A stretch of DNA of 64,000 nucleotides. It comes from Chondrosia reniformis (lineage: Eukaryota > Porifera > Demospongiae > Chondrillida > Chondrillidae). The DNA lies in NCBI GenBank assembly GCA_947172415.1, contig OX359189.1:5842501-5906500 (forward strand), in the 5' to 3' direction. Shown here in pieces: positions 1-12,087 of the stretch; position 1 is the stretch's first letter; every line of letters starts with the position of its first letter. The translations under genes were made by a program, and so were the position numbers. The notes below the pieces were generated by a model. That model searched no databases, was not told the origin of the DNA, and worked only from the letters and a program-made list of their open reading frames with translations.

Positions 1-17
1 ATTTATCTGTTATGTAG

Positions 18-1385
18 TTCCTATTATTGAGAGTGTATCAGTTGAAGCACTCTCACTGACTATTCTATCAGTGGATGTTGTACTACTGACTGATGGAGGA
101 CAGAATGTGGATAATTATACTGTGAATGTTTGATATAATGGGTATCTTTATGTATATATCTGTATATACATACATTTACAGGTAATACTTGTTGGAGGTA
201 ACTATAGATTTGAGGAAGCCATTCCTTCATCTTCTGAACTGAGGATTGAAAATCTTATGCTTAGGATTGGACAGAAGTTTACAATTAAAGTAACTGCTAC
301 AAACATTGTTGGAGAGAGTGATCCTTTTCAATCAAACTTTACTGTGCACAACATAATAGGTAATTAAGTGATTCAAAATGTAAATAACAGGTACATATAT
401 GGTTTTAAGTCACTGTTTTATGTTTTATAACTGAAAATGTGATCGTGGTAGAAAGTGATAAATTAATAGTATATATAATAATAATACTGTTCTACTGTAT
501 GTTGTATTTGCAGTGTATGTGTAGTACTAATCATATATTATATATTATAAAGCATTAATTTATATAACTGTCTTTTTACTTGAATAACATGTCTAATAAG
601 GAACCACAGGATCTCTTGTATGAAAGTTGTACATCCATTTCCATTTTAGTTTCTGCTGTTGTATTTATATAGCCAATACTATTAAGCCAAACATGCATTT
701 CTTTGTTCTCATGCATGTAATTATAATTATAAGTCATGTCCAATTTTGCTGTATAGCTATACCTGCAACTGAAGGCTACATACCAGCTGTAGTTGCTGTA
801 GTTGGAGGAGTTATAGGAACTATTCTTTTAATTATATTCACTACCACATTCATACTGCTTATTGGACTGTATTGGAGACATAAGACTAGATCTCAAGGTT
901 TGTGATACTTTAAAGGAAAGACATTTTCTTAACCAATACAGTATACATACTTACATGTTAATTTATGTACTGTATTTGTAAAATTATGTTCATACGTATA
1001 TACTATATTCATCGCATTTATTATCATTTACCATATATTATATATTATATTTATATTATTATTATATCTAATTTTGCAATGAAGTATAGTACAAATTCAT
1101 AAATGCATACAGTAATTTTCACTATCATATATTTACTGTACTCCAATAGTTCACACAAAACAGACTAAAGAGGTGGTATATGAAGATGTAGATTCTAAAG
1201 AAGTTGACCTCCTCCAGCCCAACCCCTCTTATGTAACTGTTTCCTCTCCCTTCTCCTCATCTGGTCTGTCTGGTCAGGTGCAGGGTCCAGTGAATGAAGA
1301 GTGTGAGATGAGGGACAGAGTGGTGACTGAGGAGAACCCTGCTTATGGTGCTCTGACCAAACCCACAGAGTACAGTAACCTTTGA
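18..1385 (+). CDS. FN3-domain transmembrane receptor, 3' part (R0)
   Basis: Partial gene cut by the left window edge. Exons read 18-127, 182-359, 757-897 and 1150-1385, all with GT/AG borders and compatible phases. The first two make one fibronectin type III domain, with typical strands and a late VTATNIVGES-type segment. The third is a phase 1-1 exon with a hydrophobic membrane helix (about AVVAVVGGVIGTILLIIF) followed by a basic stop-transfer WRHK. The last exon is a cytoplasmic tail with tyrosines in VVYEDV, NPSYVTV, NPAYGAL and TEYSNL. NPxY motifs bind PTB domains or endocytic adaptors, and YxxL/V motifs can bind SH2 domains once phosphorylated. The gene ends at TGA 1383-1385. It resembles the two receptors at the right end of the window in plan and phase. 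The ligand is unknown. The exons upstream of position 18 lie outside the window. Confidence 0.82.
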
Positions 1386-2841
1386 CACAACTTCAAACTT
1401 TATCATGAAGCCATTCTAATGCAGATTTTACTATATAATCTGTATCTATTATATAAGAGCATAACATTAGCTCTCATTTTTCTTAAGTTTTAAGTTATAC
1501 GTACATATGTACAGTACTTAGTATAATATGTAAATAGGAATAATATTTTGTGTATTGTTATTGATTCTTAAGTGACTTCCTACTATATACTGTTAACTGT
1601 TAACTTCATTTTCTATCAGTGTGTTTTCATATATCTTTTGTTGCATGGTATTGTAACACTACCTCCTTTTAATGCACATTCAGTTTAACATCTTTGAAAC
1701 TAGTAACACAACCACAAGTGTTTCAAAGTGGACTTACAATAACATATGAAACTGCTAGAGTGTATACTTAAAGATTCTAAAATTTCCATTTCATTCCATT
1801 CCAGTTTTAATGTGTTCAAATGGACAATATATATACCAAGCAAGTCTATCTGACTCTGTCTATATGAAGGCAGTTATGTAATAATGAGTATTGATAAAGA
1901 CTGTCTCAGTCTAAACAGTGCATGTAGTGGGACTGTATGTAACTATGTACAATACAAATCAGGTAAAATATTTGACGAAAGAGATAAATTAAAATCAATC
2001 TCTACTGAACATATATCTTCAGTCCTGGTGAGGTATACATGTTCTGACTGTACATGCTACCAGCTGATAGCCATCATTATGGAAATTAAACATTTGTCTT
2101 GAGACAGTGTCAATTAATGTACCACCTGGTAGCAGCACATTGGGGAGAGTGGCTCCCCACAAACCAATCCCCTGATTAATGTAATTATAGTGAAATACAT
2201 AAGACCCACATATTACTGCCAGATGGCGATCGACCACAGTACAAAACAAAGCCATTGTCAAATTTCAATCAAGACATAAGAGGATTTATGCCACTTATCT
2301 CACTGAAACTGTGCATCTAATTCAGATAATGAAGTTAATAATGAAGAATGCAGACCTGTTCTAGCTACCAGTAGCTTCTCCATCACAGTCTACTGTGCAT
2401 GCCTCCAAAGTATTAGATAGTATGTAGGAATAGATCTGAAGTGTTGATAGGCAATTCACCAATTGCAACTATGTTTCCACATATATATTATGGAACCAAG
2501 TGGTTTAGGTTTGATGAGACTTGCTGCTTTTGAGTATATTTGATCGATAGGTGGCTGCTTCAACTTCTGGAAATGAAATTCAAGTAAGTATATGACTTAT
2601 AGAGAACCAAATTCTGTAAAAAAAATTTAAATGATAGACAATGTGTATATTCTATAAATAAGAAGTGTATTTAAACATTAATTTTTTTTCTTTTTCTTAA
2701 TTATTTACATTCTTGAATAGGCAAAACATTCTATAAAGTGTATGTTAATGTATATCTAATTATGCTTGTTATGTAAGATTTTACAAGACCATTACCATTG
2801 TTAGGATTACCTCTCCTCACTTCCTGTTTGTACTCCCCAAG
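1386..2841. other. Intergenic, no recognised gene
   Basis: AT-rich sequence downstream of the FN3 receptor. Short open frames near 1.9-2.3 kb on both strands have no recognisable domain and no supporting splice pattern. I see no RNA gene or clear repeat here. Confidence 0.6.
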
Positions 2842-3057
2842 TCTCACCCTAAGAGTCCTCTTCATCTCACCCTAAGAGTCCTCTTCATCTCACCCTAAGA
2901 GTCCTCTTCATCTCACCTTAAGAGTCCTCTTCATCTCACCTTAAGAGTCCTCTTCATCTCACCTTAAGAGTCCTCTTCATCTCACCTTAAGAGTCCTCTT
3001 CATCTCACCTTAAGAGTCCTCTTCATCTCACCTTAAGAGTCCTCTTCATCTCACCTT
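2842..3057 (+). repeat. 23-bp tandem repeat array, about 9.4 copies
   Basis: The unit starts TCTCACCYTAAGAGTCC and is 23 bp long. The first three units carry CCCTAAG and the next six CCTTAAG, so two sub-blocks expanded separately. The last partial unit (TCTCACCTT) runs directly into the retrotransposon reading frame at about 3058. A single diverged unit lies on the far side of that element (about 3689-3715), so the element fragment is bracketed by the same repeat. Confidence 0.93.
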
Positions 3058-3504
3058 GTATTGCCACATGCAGACTATTGTGCAGTTGCTTGGCATGAAT
3101 GTACTAAGGAACTGCACGCAAAGGTGGAAAGGATCCTCAACTATGGCATGAGACTGATCTTATCCCAGCCACCCAGGACACCCAGCGGGGAAATGATACA
3201 TACCTTGCATTGGATGCCCCTTGAAAGGTGGAGAGTAATGTTCCGCCTCATCCTCATGCACAGATGTATGAATCAACTGGCTCCGGCCTACCTCACCGAG
3301 TCCGTACACAGGAATTGCTCCTTAGGCTATATTAGGACAAGGGGGTCCAACAATCCCCACCTCTTCCCAGTTTGATCTGAGTGGGGGAGGAGATCCTTTA
3401 TATTTAGAGCATCAGTGGAGTGGTCCAGTCTTCCTCTGGAGATTAGGAACATCAAGGCTGCATCATCATTCAAGAGCGCGTTGAAATCTTATCTGATGAA
3501 CTAG
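3052..3504 (+). pseudogene. 5'-truncated non-LTR retrotransposon, reverse-transcriptase C-terminal end
   Basis: The frame reads LPHADYC, then RILNYGMRLIL, TLHWMPLERW, LAPAYLTE and, after an in-frame TGA at 3373-3375, RRSFIFRASVEWSSLP and a final SFKSALKSYLMN before TAG 3502-3504. This order (LPH.DYC, HWLP-like, LAP.YL, W..LP, S.FK..LK) is the usual end of LINE-type open reading frames. Everything upstream, including the RT catalytic core, is missing, and the 5' edge abuts the 23-bp array in frame. It is a dead-on-arrival LINE copy with one premature stop. Confidence 0.8.
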
Positions 3505-4500
3505 TTTCTTTTCTTTTCAAGACTTTCCATTGATATTCACAATTTACATTCAATTCTTATCAATTTTTATCGGACTTATGCATTGCTCATCACTCACTCA
3601 TGTGTATTATTGTATTCTTGTTTCAGGACTCCCAGGTAGACCAGCCACATGAGCTGATGGGACTATCCTGTTTAAATTGAAATAACCTAACCTTAAGAGT
3701 CCTCTTCTTCTCACCTATATAGGCTCTGTTGCAATCCTTGCAAGGGACTGGTACACTACCCCTCTCTTCTTATTGTCTGGAGTACACATGCATGATATCT
3801 TTTTCCTTTTTTTGTTTTATTACTTTGAACCTATGCTTTGAAATTCTTCATTTTTTCTTTTTTTTTCTTTTTTCGTTTGTATACATGTGCATTATTCATT
3901 TTTCTTTTTTTCCTTTTTCGTCTTACCTTGTATATGTCTGTGCTTGTTATGCAATAATTTACGAGAGTATACTGAATGCTTACATGCTGTATGCGATGCG
4001 CTGGGTTATATTTTAATGTATACCTTCCTATTATACCAATTTTATTATCATCATTATCGGAATTGGGTTTCTACATAACACAATGATCACTTCTGTTTAA
4101 CTTTTGAAATATCCATATACATGGTTTTAACTTAAATAAAATCTTAATAATGCAGTTCTTAGTCAAGTTCTCCTTGTTGTTTCTTGTGTTACTGGAATAA
4201 TCTTATAACTATGCAAGCATTTACAATAGTATACTGAATGATTATAGATGGATGCGTTAGCTGTAGTATAAGATATATATAGATTTTCGAATATATATAT
4301 TACCAATTGGGATTGTATATACGATCAATGATCTTTTGCAATGTACATCTACACTTCAAATTAAAAAGAGAAAAATGTTTAAACAAATATAGTTTTAGTT
4401 TTTCAAACAATGTAGTTCTTAAAAACAAGTTCTTTATAGTGTTTTTCTTCCTCTTGAGTGGCTTGGATTGGTTTGCTGTAGTACTTCTTTTCGCATCACT
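3505..4500. other. LINE 3' flank and T-rich low-complexity sequence
   Basis: After the LINE stop there is a 3'-UTR-like stretch, a stray 23-bp repeat unit (about 3689-3715), then a strongly T-rich tract on the + strand (about 3790-3940). Two segments at about 3950-4015 and 4200-4262 share the core AGTATACTGAATG and look like a weak direct duplication. No gene is supported. Confidence 0.5.
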
Positions 4501-5400
4501 TTACTGAGTAAAAGTGATCCCAGGGCACACCACGTGGAGGTAGAAGTACTTTGTGCCCCAAAAGGCCTCCGGTTTCTCAACTCTGTTTGACACTTCCACT
4601 ACTTGCGTCGTAAGAGAAGCTGCTCGGGAACGGTCCGGCGTACCTGACCGACCTGTGACCAGTTACTAGTCTTGCTCTGCCTCACGCTACGGACAGAACA
4701 AGCCCGACCCTGGCGGACCACAAACTCCCACCAATGAGAATCATCATGTGCACACAACGCAGCTTGAGAGTACTGTACACAGATTTTAGCTCATTGGGAT
4801 CGGCCAGGCGCTTTAGAGTAGGGACCCATCAGTTCATTGAACTGCAAGAAAAGAATTGAAAATACATAATATAAAATAAAAAGAAATACTGCTTTGAATA
4901 CAAAATGCAAATTCCTTCCAAACCAACCTGAAGCTGCAGCCTACAACAGGGGTTCCTGACCGACTACGTAGTGGCACTGGACCACACCAACCTCCAGGTA
5001 CGGGTCGTATAGCAAGAATCCCGCAAGTGCCAATTTAACACACAAGCAGGATTAATAGTGAGATACATCTCCAGGCACTAACCCATGATAGAGAGACCAC
5101 CCCACTATACGAACACCGATGACCCTTCGGATAGGAATGTACCATTGCTCGTACTCCAAGAATGGTTTTCGCATCGATCCACACTAAAGTAGACCTCCAG
5201 AGTTGATAGCCCGGAGGCCGAAGACTGAAAATTTCCTTGCCTATTTATTAGAAATTGTCGGCGGGAAACAGCGTGAACTTGGCGGAAAATTGCGGATCCA
5301 CATTGTTTTCGATGTCATGTTCGAGAACAATAGACAACATGTAGTACATGCCCCGGATTATTCAGCAATTTGTTATTTCTATTGAGTTCAAACTCGAAAA
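4500..5400. other. GC-richer island of unknown content
   Basis: Base composition is clearly richer in G+C and CpG than the flanks. On the minus strand a strong acceptor (polypyrimidine tract then TTCTTTTCTTGCAG, about 4842-4855) and a possible donor near 4928 could define an intron of about 90 bp, but no long frame continues across it. GGCGGGAAA at about 5261, an exact E2F-type site, and a second weaker GGCGGAAAA at about 5281 are on the + strand. It may be a promoter plus 5' exon or a spliced non-coding RNA. I do not recognise it. Confidence 0.3.
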
Positions 5401-6120
5401 CATGCATGCATGGCTATCAAGCAAAGTCATAATTGAATCATAAAACAATTGCGGTGACCCCATGAATGGAAGTGTTTACACAAACTATTAATGTTTCAAT
5501 GAAACTCAATTGTTCAGCAGAAATCATTTATCTTAATTAGACATATACAAGCTCTTGAGAGCGCATAAATTGACATACATACGTATGTCATGCGACATGT
5601 TTCATGCACATTAAGAATCAAGGATTCAGATGTATTTGTTACAGAATCACAGATTTCTAATTTATATCCATATTAATGAAGAAAATCTTTTGAGTGATTG
5701 CGTCGTGCATACGTTATGTTATTGCTCAATCAATTTGTGAATCCAAAATGGCCGTTGCAACGTACTAGCCGCTGAAGCTGCAGCTGAAGGGGGTAATTGC
5801 TAATTTTGAGGAACTTTGGCGTTGTACATGCCCTAAACTTCACTGATTGGTAGGTCAACTTGTTTAGGGAATCAGACCAATTATAGCCTCTTTAAATGAT
5901 GTTTGTCTTTCTTTGAAGTTACAAGATTAGCATATTAATCAGAATCTTTACCTCATGTAAGAATACTAACTTGTGAGTCTGCTCAAAATGTAATTTATCA
6001 CTGTAGGTACACTTTATGCAAACCAACATTTGATTACACACGTATATGGCTTATTGTGCAGCCTATACTTTATTTGCTGTATTTGCAGAAGAATTGTCAT
6101 GGAAATCAAATGTCAGTTAC

Positions 6121-6353
6121 CTAGCAACATGTCCAATTAAATAGGAGATTATTAAAGTTATTGACTAAACCCATATCAGTGGAAAAGATAGTGAAAGAAA
6201 GTGTTGGATGAAGGGAGACATTTCCATGGAATTAGCAACATGTCCAATTAAGTAAGCAGAAGGACTGAGTGGTAGAGGATCTTTAAATTATTGACTACAC
6301 CAATATCCAGGTTGGAAAGATAGTGAAAGAAGGTATTGGATCAAGGGGAAATT
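6121..6353 (+). repeat. Imperfect direct duplication of about 110 bp
   Basis: Two adjacent segments (about 6121-6228 and 6232-6353) share, in order, TAGCAACATGTCCAATTAA, TTATTGACTA, AAGATAGTGAAAGAA and GTATTGGAT-like blocks. The second has a short extra insert (AGCAGAAGGACTGAGTGGTA). It is a diverged local tandem duplication with no coding content. Confidence 0.75.
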
Positions 6354-7375
6354 TGCTTGGAATCAGCAGTGAGTATAACAACTGTAAAGGACCTGGTTTA
6401 CATTTGTCCAATGGGACTACCGGATTTAGCATCTCTACCAGTCCCTAACTAGTAACTCCTAGCTACCATAGTTCAGTTGGGGGAGGTGTGTAGTACATGC
6501 TTATCAGGTTCTCTGTATCCTATAGATCAGTTTACCTTGCATTTGGCTTTGAAACTTTACAATCTATTTGATCAAAATCTTTCTTGTTTCTGTAGCTACT
6601 TAGATAATCTACTTGTTTTTACTCTTTTTGAGTATCTATTGTAACTAGATATAGGAATACTCTGTTATATTTGTCCCACTGGTTTGTTTGTTTAATTCTC
6701 TACCAATATTATTTCCAATTTTATATAGAAAAGTCTCCATAACAACCAGGTGCAGTTCCCTGGCAACCATCAAGGAAATAAATGTTCAAATGGCTCTCAC
6801 TTGTAGAACAACTTCACACATGTAAGTCAAAGTGGTATCTTCACCTAGTCAGCTGATCCAGATTGAGACCAGGCAGTTTCTCCAAAGTCATTATTAATGG
6901 ATGTACATGAAAAAACAAACATTAATTTGTTTTACAATATGTAAAGGTGATGTAATGTTTATATGTACTTCATGTACTTTTAACAGGACCTATCTGTAAC
7001 TACTGTACTAGTATTGGTTTTGTAGATTATAATTTTCATTGAAACTTTTCTGTCCAACTGCTTCATTGTAACAGCACATGACAGTGGTTGATGCAATAAC
7101 ATGTTTTGGAAAGATTTGTGTCTGAGCATGTCCTAATCGAATAGCAACTTCTTTGAGGGCTACAATGTATTCTTGTTAAAAAAGTTAATTTTATCATCCC
7201 TTATAAGTTATAAGAATTACAGTGCTCTATACTACATGTGAAGATAGGTATAGAAACCTTAACTTGCTGCACTATATACACACCTCTATTTGATTGATGT
7301 ATACTTCTTAACATGTTGAGAGATACATTGGGCAAATGTTGGTATATATATTATGTATTTATATATCAAAATATC

Positions 7376-7430
7376 TAAAACTAATTGGACATGCTTTATG
7401 GATGTCTGTGAATTTGAACACAGTTTGTAT
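7376..7430 (+). repeat. Dispersed copy of the 22.3-kb array unit
   Basis: The segment reads AACTAATTGGACATGCTTTA then GATGTCTGTGAAT, matching the core of the ~170-bp tandem units at 22322-22862. This shows the unit is a dispersed repeat and not unique to that array. Confidence 0.65.
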
Positions 7431-7714
7431 TTAGCTATCAGATTAATTGATTATTTAGATTGTCACTGATCATGAACAATTATTTTCATTCACATGTAAT
7501 TAATACAAATCATAGAATGTTTAAACTACAAATGTTAAATGTTTTGTTGTATAAAATGTGCACATGCCATGGACATACAAATAGGACCAAGACTCCCAGG
7601 GACACTGATCACTACGATCCTAGACCACATTTGGGATGATATTCTCATTCCTTGGTTCATGTTCATGTGTTGATCAGCTTATTTAATCTTCTTCTGGTCA
7701 CTTTCACACCTTCA

Positions 7715-7800
7715 CAAGAGTGGTAGAGAGAGGTGAACAGAGTGGTAGAGAGAGGTGAACTAGAGTGGTAGAGAGAGGTGAACTAGAGTGGTAGAGAGAA
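7715..7800 (+). repeat. Short tandem repeat, unit about 23 bp, about 4 copies
   Basis: The core AGAGTGGTAGAGAGAGGTGA is repeated with slight length variation (the first spacer is shorter). It is a minisatellite with no obvious coding or regulatory role. Confidence 0.85.
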
Positions 7801-8633
7801 CAAGTATAGACAGTGTACTGTGGGTGTAATGAAGTAGTAGACATATATATGTGAACAGTAGAATGATACAAAGTATACACAATGGAGGAAATGTTTCAAT
7901 TTCATTTTGTATTATAAAGCTATTTACACTATAGTATTCTATATTGGCAATTAATACACATTAACTATGAAAATGTAATTGTTGCTGGAATAAATTTTTG
8001 GTATTTTTGTTGAATAATTTTACTGTAACTTCCAGTGGTAGTACTCATACAAGATGTCCATAAAGATCTATTCTATAGTTAATTATGTTTGAATACAGTC
8101 CTACTAGGAAAGGAAGATCCTTTTAAATGAATTGAACTCAATAGAATCAATGGTGAAGCCAACATAACAATTTTAACTGAATTTCCATGCGCACTGCTCA
8201 CAGGAAGGTTGACTTTAACTAAGTATCACATAGGTCTTTAGGTGATTATCCCTATATATAATAATAATTATAATAATGATAATAATTTTTTATTAATGTT
8301 ACATGCTATAACAATGCTGAAAAAAAAATCAGTAAGGAATAGCCCAATCCATGATGGGTTTACAAATCATTGGAGGGGGTATACATTTCCAGGGCCATGC
8401 AGGGAGGGTGTGTGTATTACAAAGCCGTTATGGAACAAAAATTAATGAGAATGAGTGAGAGATTTACGATGAATGTATAAACTGTAAATATAATTTGAGA
8501 TCTTTTGATTTGGGTATGTTAGGATGAAGTTTTTTTGGATACTTGGGTAAGGTTAGAAGTCAAGAGATAAAAGTGAGCACTCAGCAGAAAGATTACATCT
8601 TATATGATTGAAAGCTGGACAGGTTGTAATAAT
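7801..8633. other. Intergenic, no recognised gene
   Basis: AT-rich sequence with a short A-T microsatellite-like stretch (about 8257-8300). No frame, RNA gene or repeat that I can name. Confidence 0.5.
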
Positions 8634-9597
8634 GTATATATATATATATATATGTATATAATCAAGTACTACACAGTGCAAGTTACAAATTTATACACGG
8701 ATGCAAGTGACTCCCAAGATAATCACACTGAGGTATATAATATAATACGGATGCAAATGACTCCCAAAATAATCACAATCAGGTATATTAAACGCTACAA
8801 GACTTTAGCCACACTGAAATTCTCAACTGCTGCATACAGAGTAGTAGTCTCTACAGATCATATAAGGTTAAACGCATGGCCTTCCAATTACCTTTTCACA
8901 CCTTAGTATAGACTGAAGATGATGCATCTGCATGCCATTATCAGCAAAAATTCCAGTCTCAGGCAGGGGGTCTCAGCCAATAATCACCGCAGATTTGACT
9001 TGCCTTGAGTGTGAGCTAGGAGTACCGTTGGTTGCTTGCATGCATTCATATAAACAACAGGGTGAGAGACAATTTGGTAACTTGCACACAAGGGACATAA
9101 AGGCTGGGGCCTTTAATTTATTTCATGAACAATGTTCCTTGTGTGCAAGTTACCAAATTGTCTCTAACCCTGTTATTTTTGGTGAATGTATCCAAGCAAC
9201 CAACAGTACTCCTACCTCACACTGAAGGCAAGTCAAATCCGTGGTGATTATTGGCTGAGACCCCCTACATGAGACTGTAATTGTTGCTGATAATGGCATG
9301 CAGATGCATCATCTTGAGTCTATACTAAGGTGTGAAAAGGTAATTGGAAGGCCATGTGTTTAACCTTATATGATCTGTAGAGACTACTACTCTGTATGCA
9401 GAAGTTGAGAATTTCAGTGTGGTAAAGTCTTGTAGCGTTTAATTATATACCTGATTGTGATTATTTTGGGAGTCATTTGCATCTGTATTATATTATCTAC
9501 CTCAGTGTGATTATTTTGGGAGTCACTTGCATCCGTGTATAAATTTGTAACTTGCACTGTGTAGTACTTGATTGTATTTATATATATATATATATGT
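8634..9597. mobile_element. Long foldback (inverted-repeat) element, arms about 460 bp
   Basis: The left arm (about 8634-9098) and right arm (about 9131-9597) are inverted copies over their whole length, with roughly 93 percent identity by eye and a ~32-bp centre. The outer ends are TA microsatellites followed inward by CAAGTACTACACAGTGCAAG. The inner ends are GGTAACTTGCACACAAGG and its complement. The motif GTAACTTGCAC thus occurs at both the outer and inner ends of each arm. Each arm also holds a direct repeat ending GACTCCCAARATAATCACA. There is no transposase frame. It is a non-autonomous foldback/MITE-like element able to form a ~460-bp hairpin. Confidence 0.9.
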
Positions 9598-10990
9598 GCA
9601 AATGAATGAAGTTTGAAATCTACCATTTACGTTAAACTTTTCTTGAGACACAAATTACTAATTGTAGACTTTGCCTTAGAATGTACCTCTAGAACTCAAA
9701 CAGAACACACAGTCATATTCAAAAGACTTTTAAAATGCTCTAAATGAGGAAATAGGTACACAGGAGCCCATGGATGAATGTGTACATGAATTTACTTGCA
9801 CTGTATATAGAGTGGAATCTCATTATAGTGAAACTCGTTATCTCAACTCATCTCAACTCAACTCATGAGCTTGCACGCACGCATATTTATCCAAATCCAC
9901 CCCTACGTATCCAATTACACTCCTGCACACGTACACACATGGATAAGTAATAGAAAACATAAGCAGATTATAACGGAGCTTAAAGTACCACAGTTTTACT
10001 ACGGTCGTCTAAACGAATTTCTTTTATTTCTTTACATCAATATATATAGCAACACTTTTGGCTTAAACTTAGCATGAACGTATACAAATACGTTTTATCT
10101 AACCTTCGCTACAACTCGCTTATTCGGTAGCTCCTTCTCGTAGGAGAGCGTCGACTTGTCATAGCCGTTCTCGAAAGGATGATCTTCTTTAGCAAAGAGT
10201 CGGTGACGTTTACGCAACGTCACATGATTCTCAAAATGTGTGTACGGAGCGACATACGAAGGTGTTGGTGACGCATTAGAAAAACATCACAATACATTAC
10301 CAGCTTGCGCAATCGTAACTTTGAATTCTTCATTATATCTTGATTATTTTGCTCATTTAATTAAGCAAAACTTCGTCAGACGTTTCTTATACACATGTAC
10401 CATGATATATGTTGATTTCACAGTTATCTGACAAATTGAAATTTTTTATCAATATAACACATGGTTTGCACATAAATTTCCCATAGGTTTTCTATAGTCC
10501 TATGGCCTTTTATATGCAGACTTTGTCCTCTGTTTTCTAACAAACGGAGGCCTGAATAAAAAATCCCTTCTTTTAAAATGAGTTTTATACCCCAATCTTT
10601 ATGATGATATGCCCATTTTGTTTCTAGGTCCTTTCTTGGAGCCATATGAATTATTTAATTAATTATTTAGATTACCTTAGTATATTGTAACTTGCACTGT
10701 ATATATAGACTAACTAGAGGCTAGGCTAGGTTAGGTTTGGCCACCATAAATTTTCTGTGACTATTTAATCTGTAGGGGGACCTATGTGATGTCTGAATAT
10801 GCCTCCCTTACTTGAGACATGTGTAGAATTCATACATGTATATAATTATCTGAAATTTGTTGATAACCTGTTTACATTGAATTGTTGTTCCCCATAGAAG
10901 GTGTAGTTTTGGTTATTTCAAAGGAGCACACTGCTGTTGTTGGTCAAGTGAAATTAGGAGTTTGGATCTGTTGTAGGATAGTCCTAGGGT
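9598..10990. other. Intergenic with repeat fragments
   Basis: AGTGGAATCTCATTATAGTG at 9811-9830 resembles a pogo/Tigger-type terminal repeat. GTGACGTT (10203-10210) and AACGTCAC (10216-10223) form an exact inverted pair around five bases, like a doubled bZIP half-site. The stretch 10553-10712 is a dispersed repeat, listed separately. No gene is supported. Confidence 0.5.
10553..10712 (+). repeat. Dispersed repeat, sister of 54950-55125
   Basis: Shared blocks in order are AAAATGAGTTTTATACC, ATATGCCCATT, TAGGTCCTTTC-like, CATATGAATTATTTA, AGATTACCTTAG and ATATTGTAACTTG, ending in a TATA microsatellite. The terminal GTAACTTG(CAC) also occurs at the ends of the 8.6-kb foldback element, so the two may belong to one family. 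Confidence 0.7.
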
Positions 10991-11620
10991 CAAAACTTTG
11001 GCATGTTATTGGCTGACAAAGGCGGAGACACAACCCTTTCCAACAAGAAATAGGACACCAAAGATTAATAAACACTGTACATAGAAATTGTATACTGGTG
11101 CATGGATCCTACTGTGGGAAGTGAAAACACATACAACTGCCTTTAAGCATCACACCAGCAAAGAGACATGTACACACATATATATTTAGATAAGAAGTCT
11201 CTGGTAGCCTTGCTTATTCCCTGATAATTCAGTCACTGACAACTAGATGATCTACCCAAGATCAAGAAAGATTGTGTACCACTGTGTCCCATTGGATCAG
11301 CAGTAGGTTCTCTCTTTTACAAAGGAGCTATATGTGTATAGCAAAGACGTTTACTCCAATCCATTGGTTAGGAAAGTATTCCACTCCCTCATCTGCATGA
11401 TGGAACTCAAAATATTTCTACGTCCAATTCCAAGATTCCTTCTAAAGTTAGAGTTAGACTAATCGATGGTGGGGCTGTGGTCTCCCCTCTTTCATCAACT
11501 TGTATGGAGGAAAGATTGTCCAACCAGCACCACTCTATTTCAGAGGGTGGCACTGCTACATTGATAATACATTTGTCTACTGGCCAAATAGTATTGTATA
11601 GGATAATAATGCAGTGTGTG
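10990..11620 (+). pseudogene. Decayed reverse transcriptase, possibly Penelope-like
   Basis: Broken pieces in different + frames read like the end of an RT palm domain: VSPLSSTCMEERL (compare the family GSPLSPI..LYME) and YIDNTFVYWPNS (compare YVDDTFVIWPHG, holding the catalytic Asp pair, here D-N). The frame is interrupted repeatedly. Assignment to Penelope-like elements rests on these two fragments only. Most of 11620-12087 downstream shows nothing recognisable. Confidence 0.35.
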
Positions 11621-12087
11621 GTTTTGACCAGGGAATTGAGCTTCATGAGTAGGTACTGTAAAAGGAGAACATATATACGTACGTAGGTCATTGACCTGCA
11701 TTTTATACGTAGGTGTTGCCAGTACGTGTTTCGATTCATGATGTTAGACAGCTGTCTTACATATGTACATACATACCTTCCAATCATCTGGAAAACATTT
11801 TAGACTGAACCTATTTTATCATCCCTTTTGTTTATCAGCCCGTTCCTCGTGGTGAGACCTCACCTTGTATTATATATTATATATCTATAGTACATAGACA
11901 AATGGATGTTTGGGTTTTAATTTTCTACATCGATGCAGAAAAGATCTTTTTCAGTCTAAGCTCTGTGATTTACTCAGAAATTCATTGCTTTCCTAATATA
12001 CGTAACTCATTATGTGAAACATTAATGATTCAATAATAATTACATTACTGTAACTCTTGATAATTCACATTTATGACTATTAAATGT

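Larger units (their letters stand above)
5401..7714. other. Intergenic, mostly featureless
   Basis: No coding frame is supported. It holds the duplicated segment at 6121-6353 and a repeat fragment at about 7376-7430, listed separately. AAAATGGCCG at about 5747 resembles a YY1-type site but starts only a seven-codon frame. Confidence 0.5.

Noticed and set aside
2019-2261. Minus-strand frame of 80 codons
   Set aside because: No recognisable family, no start context or splice partners; chance frame in AT-rich DNA.
2842-3057. CRISPR-like array
   Set aside because: The 23-bp units are directly adjacent with no unique spacers, and the genome is clearly animal.
4842-4928. Protein-coding exon pair on the minus strand
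   Set aside because: The splice acceptor is good, but every frame across the junction meets a stop within a few dozen codons.
9865-10431. Plus-strand frames near the bZIP palindrome
   Set aside because: Low-complexity peptides without domains; no splice structure.
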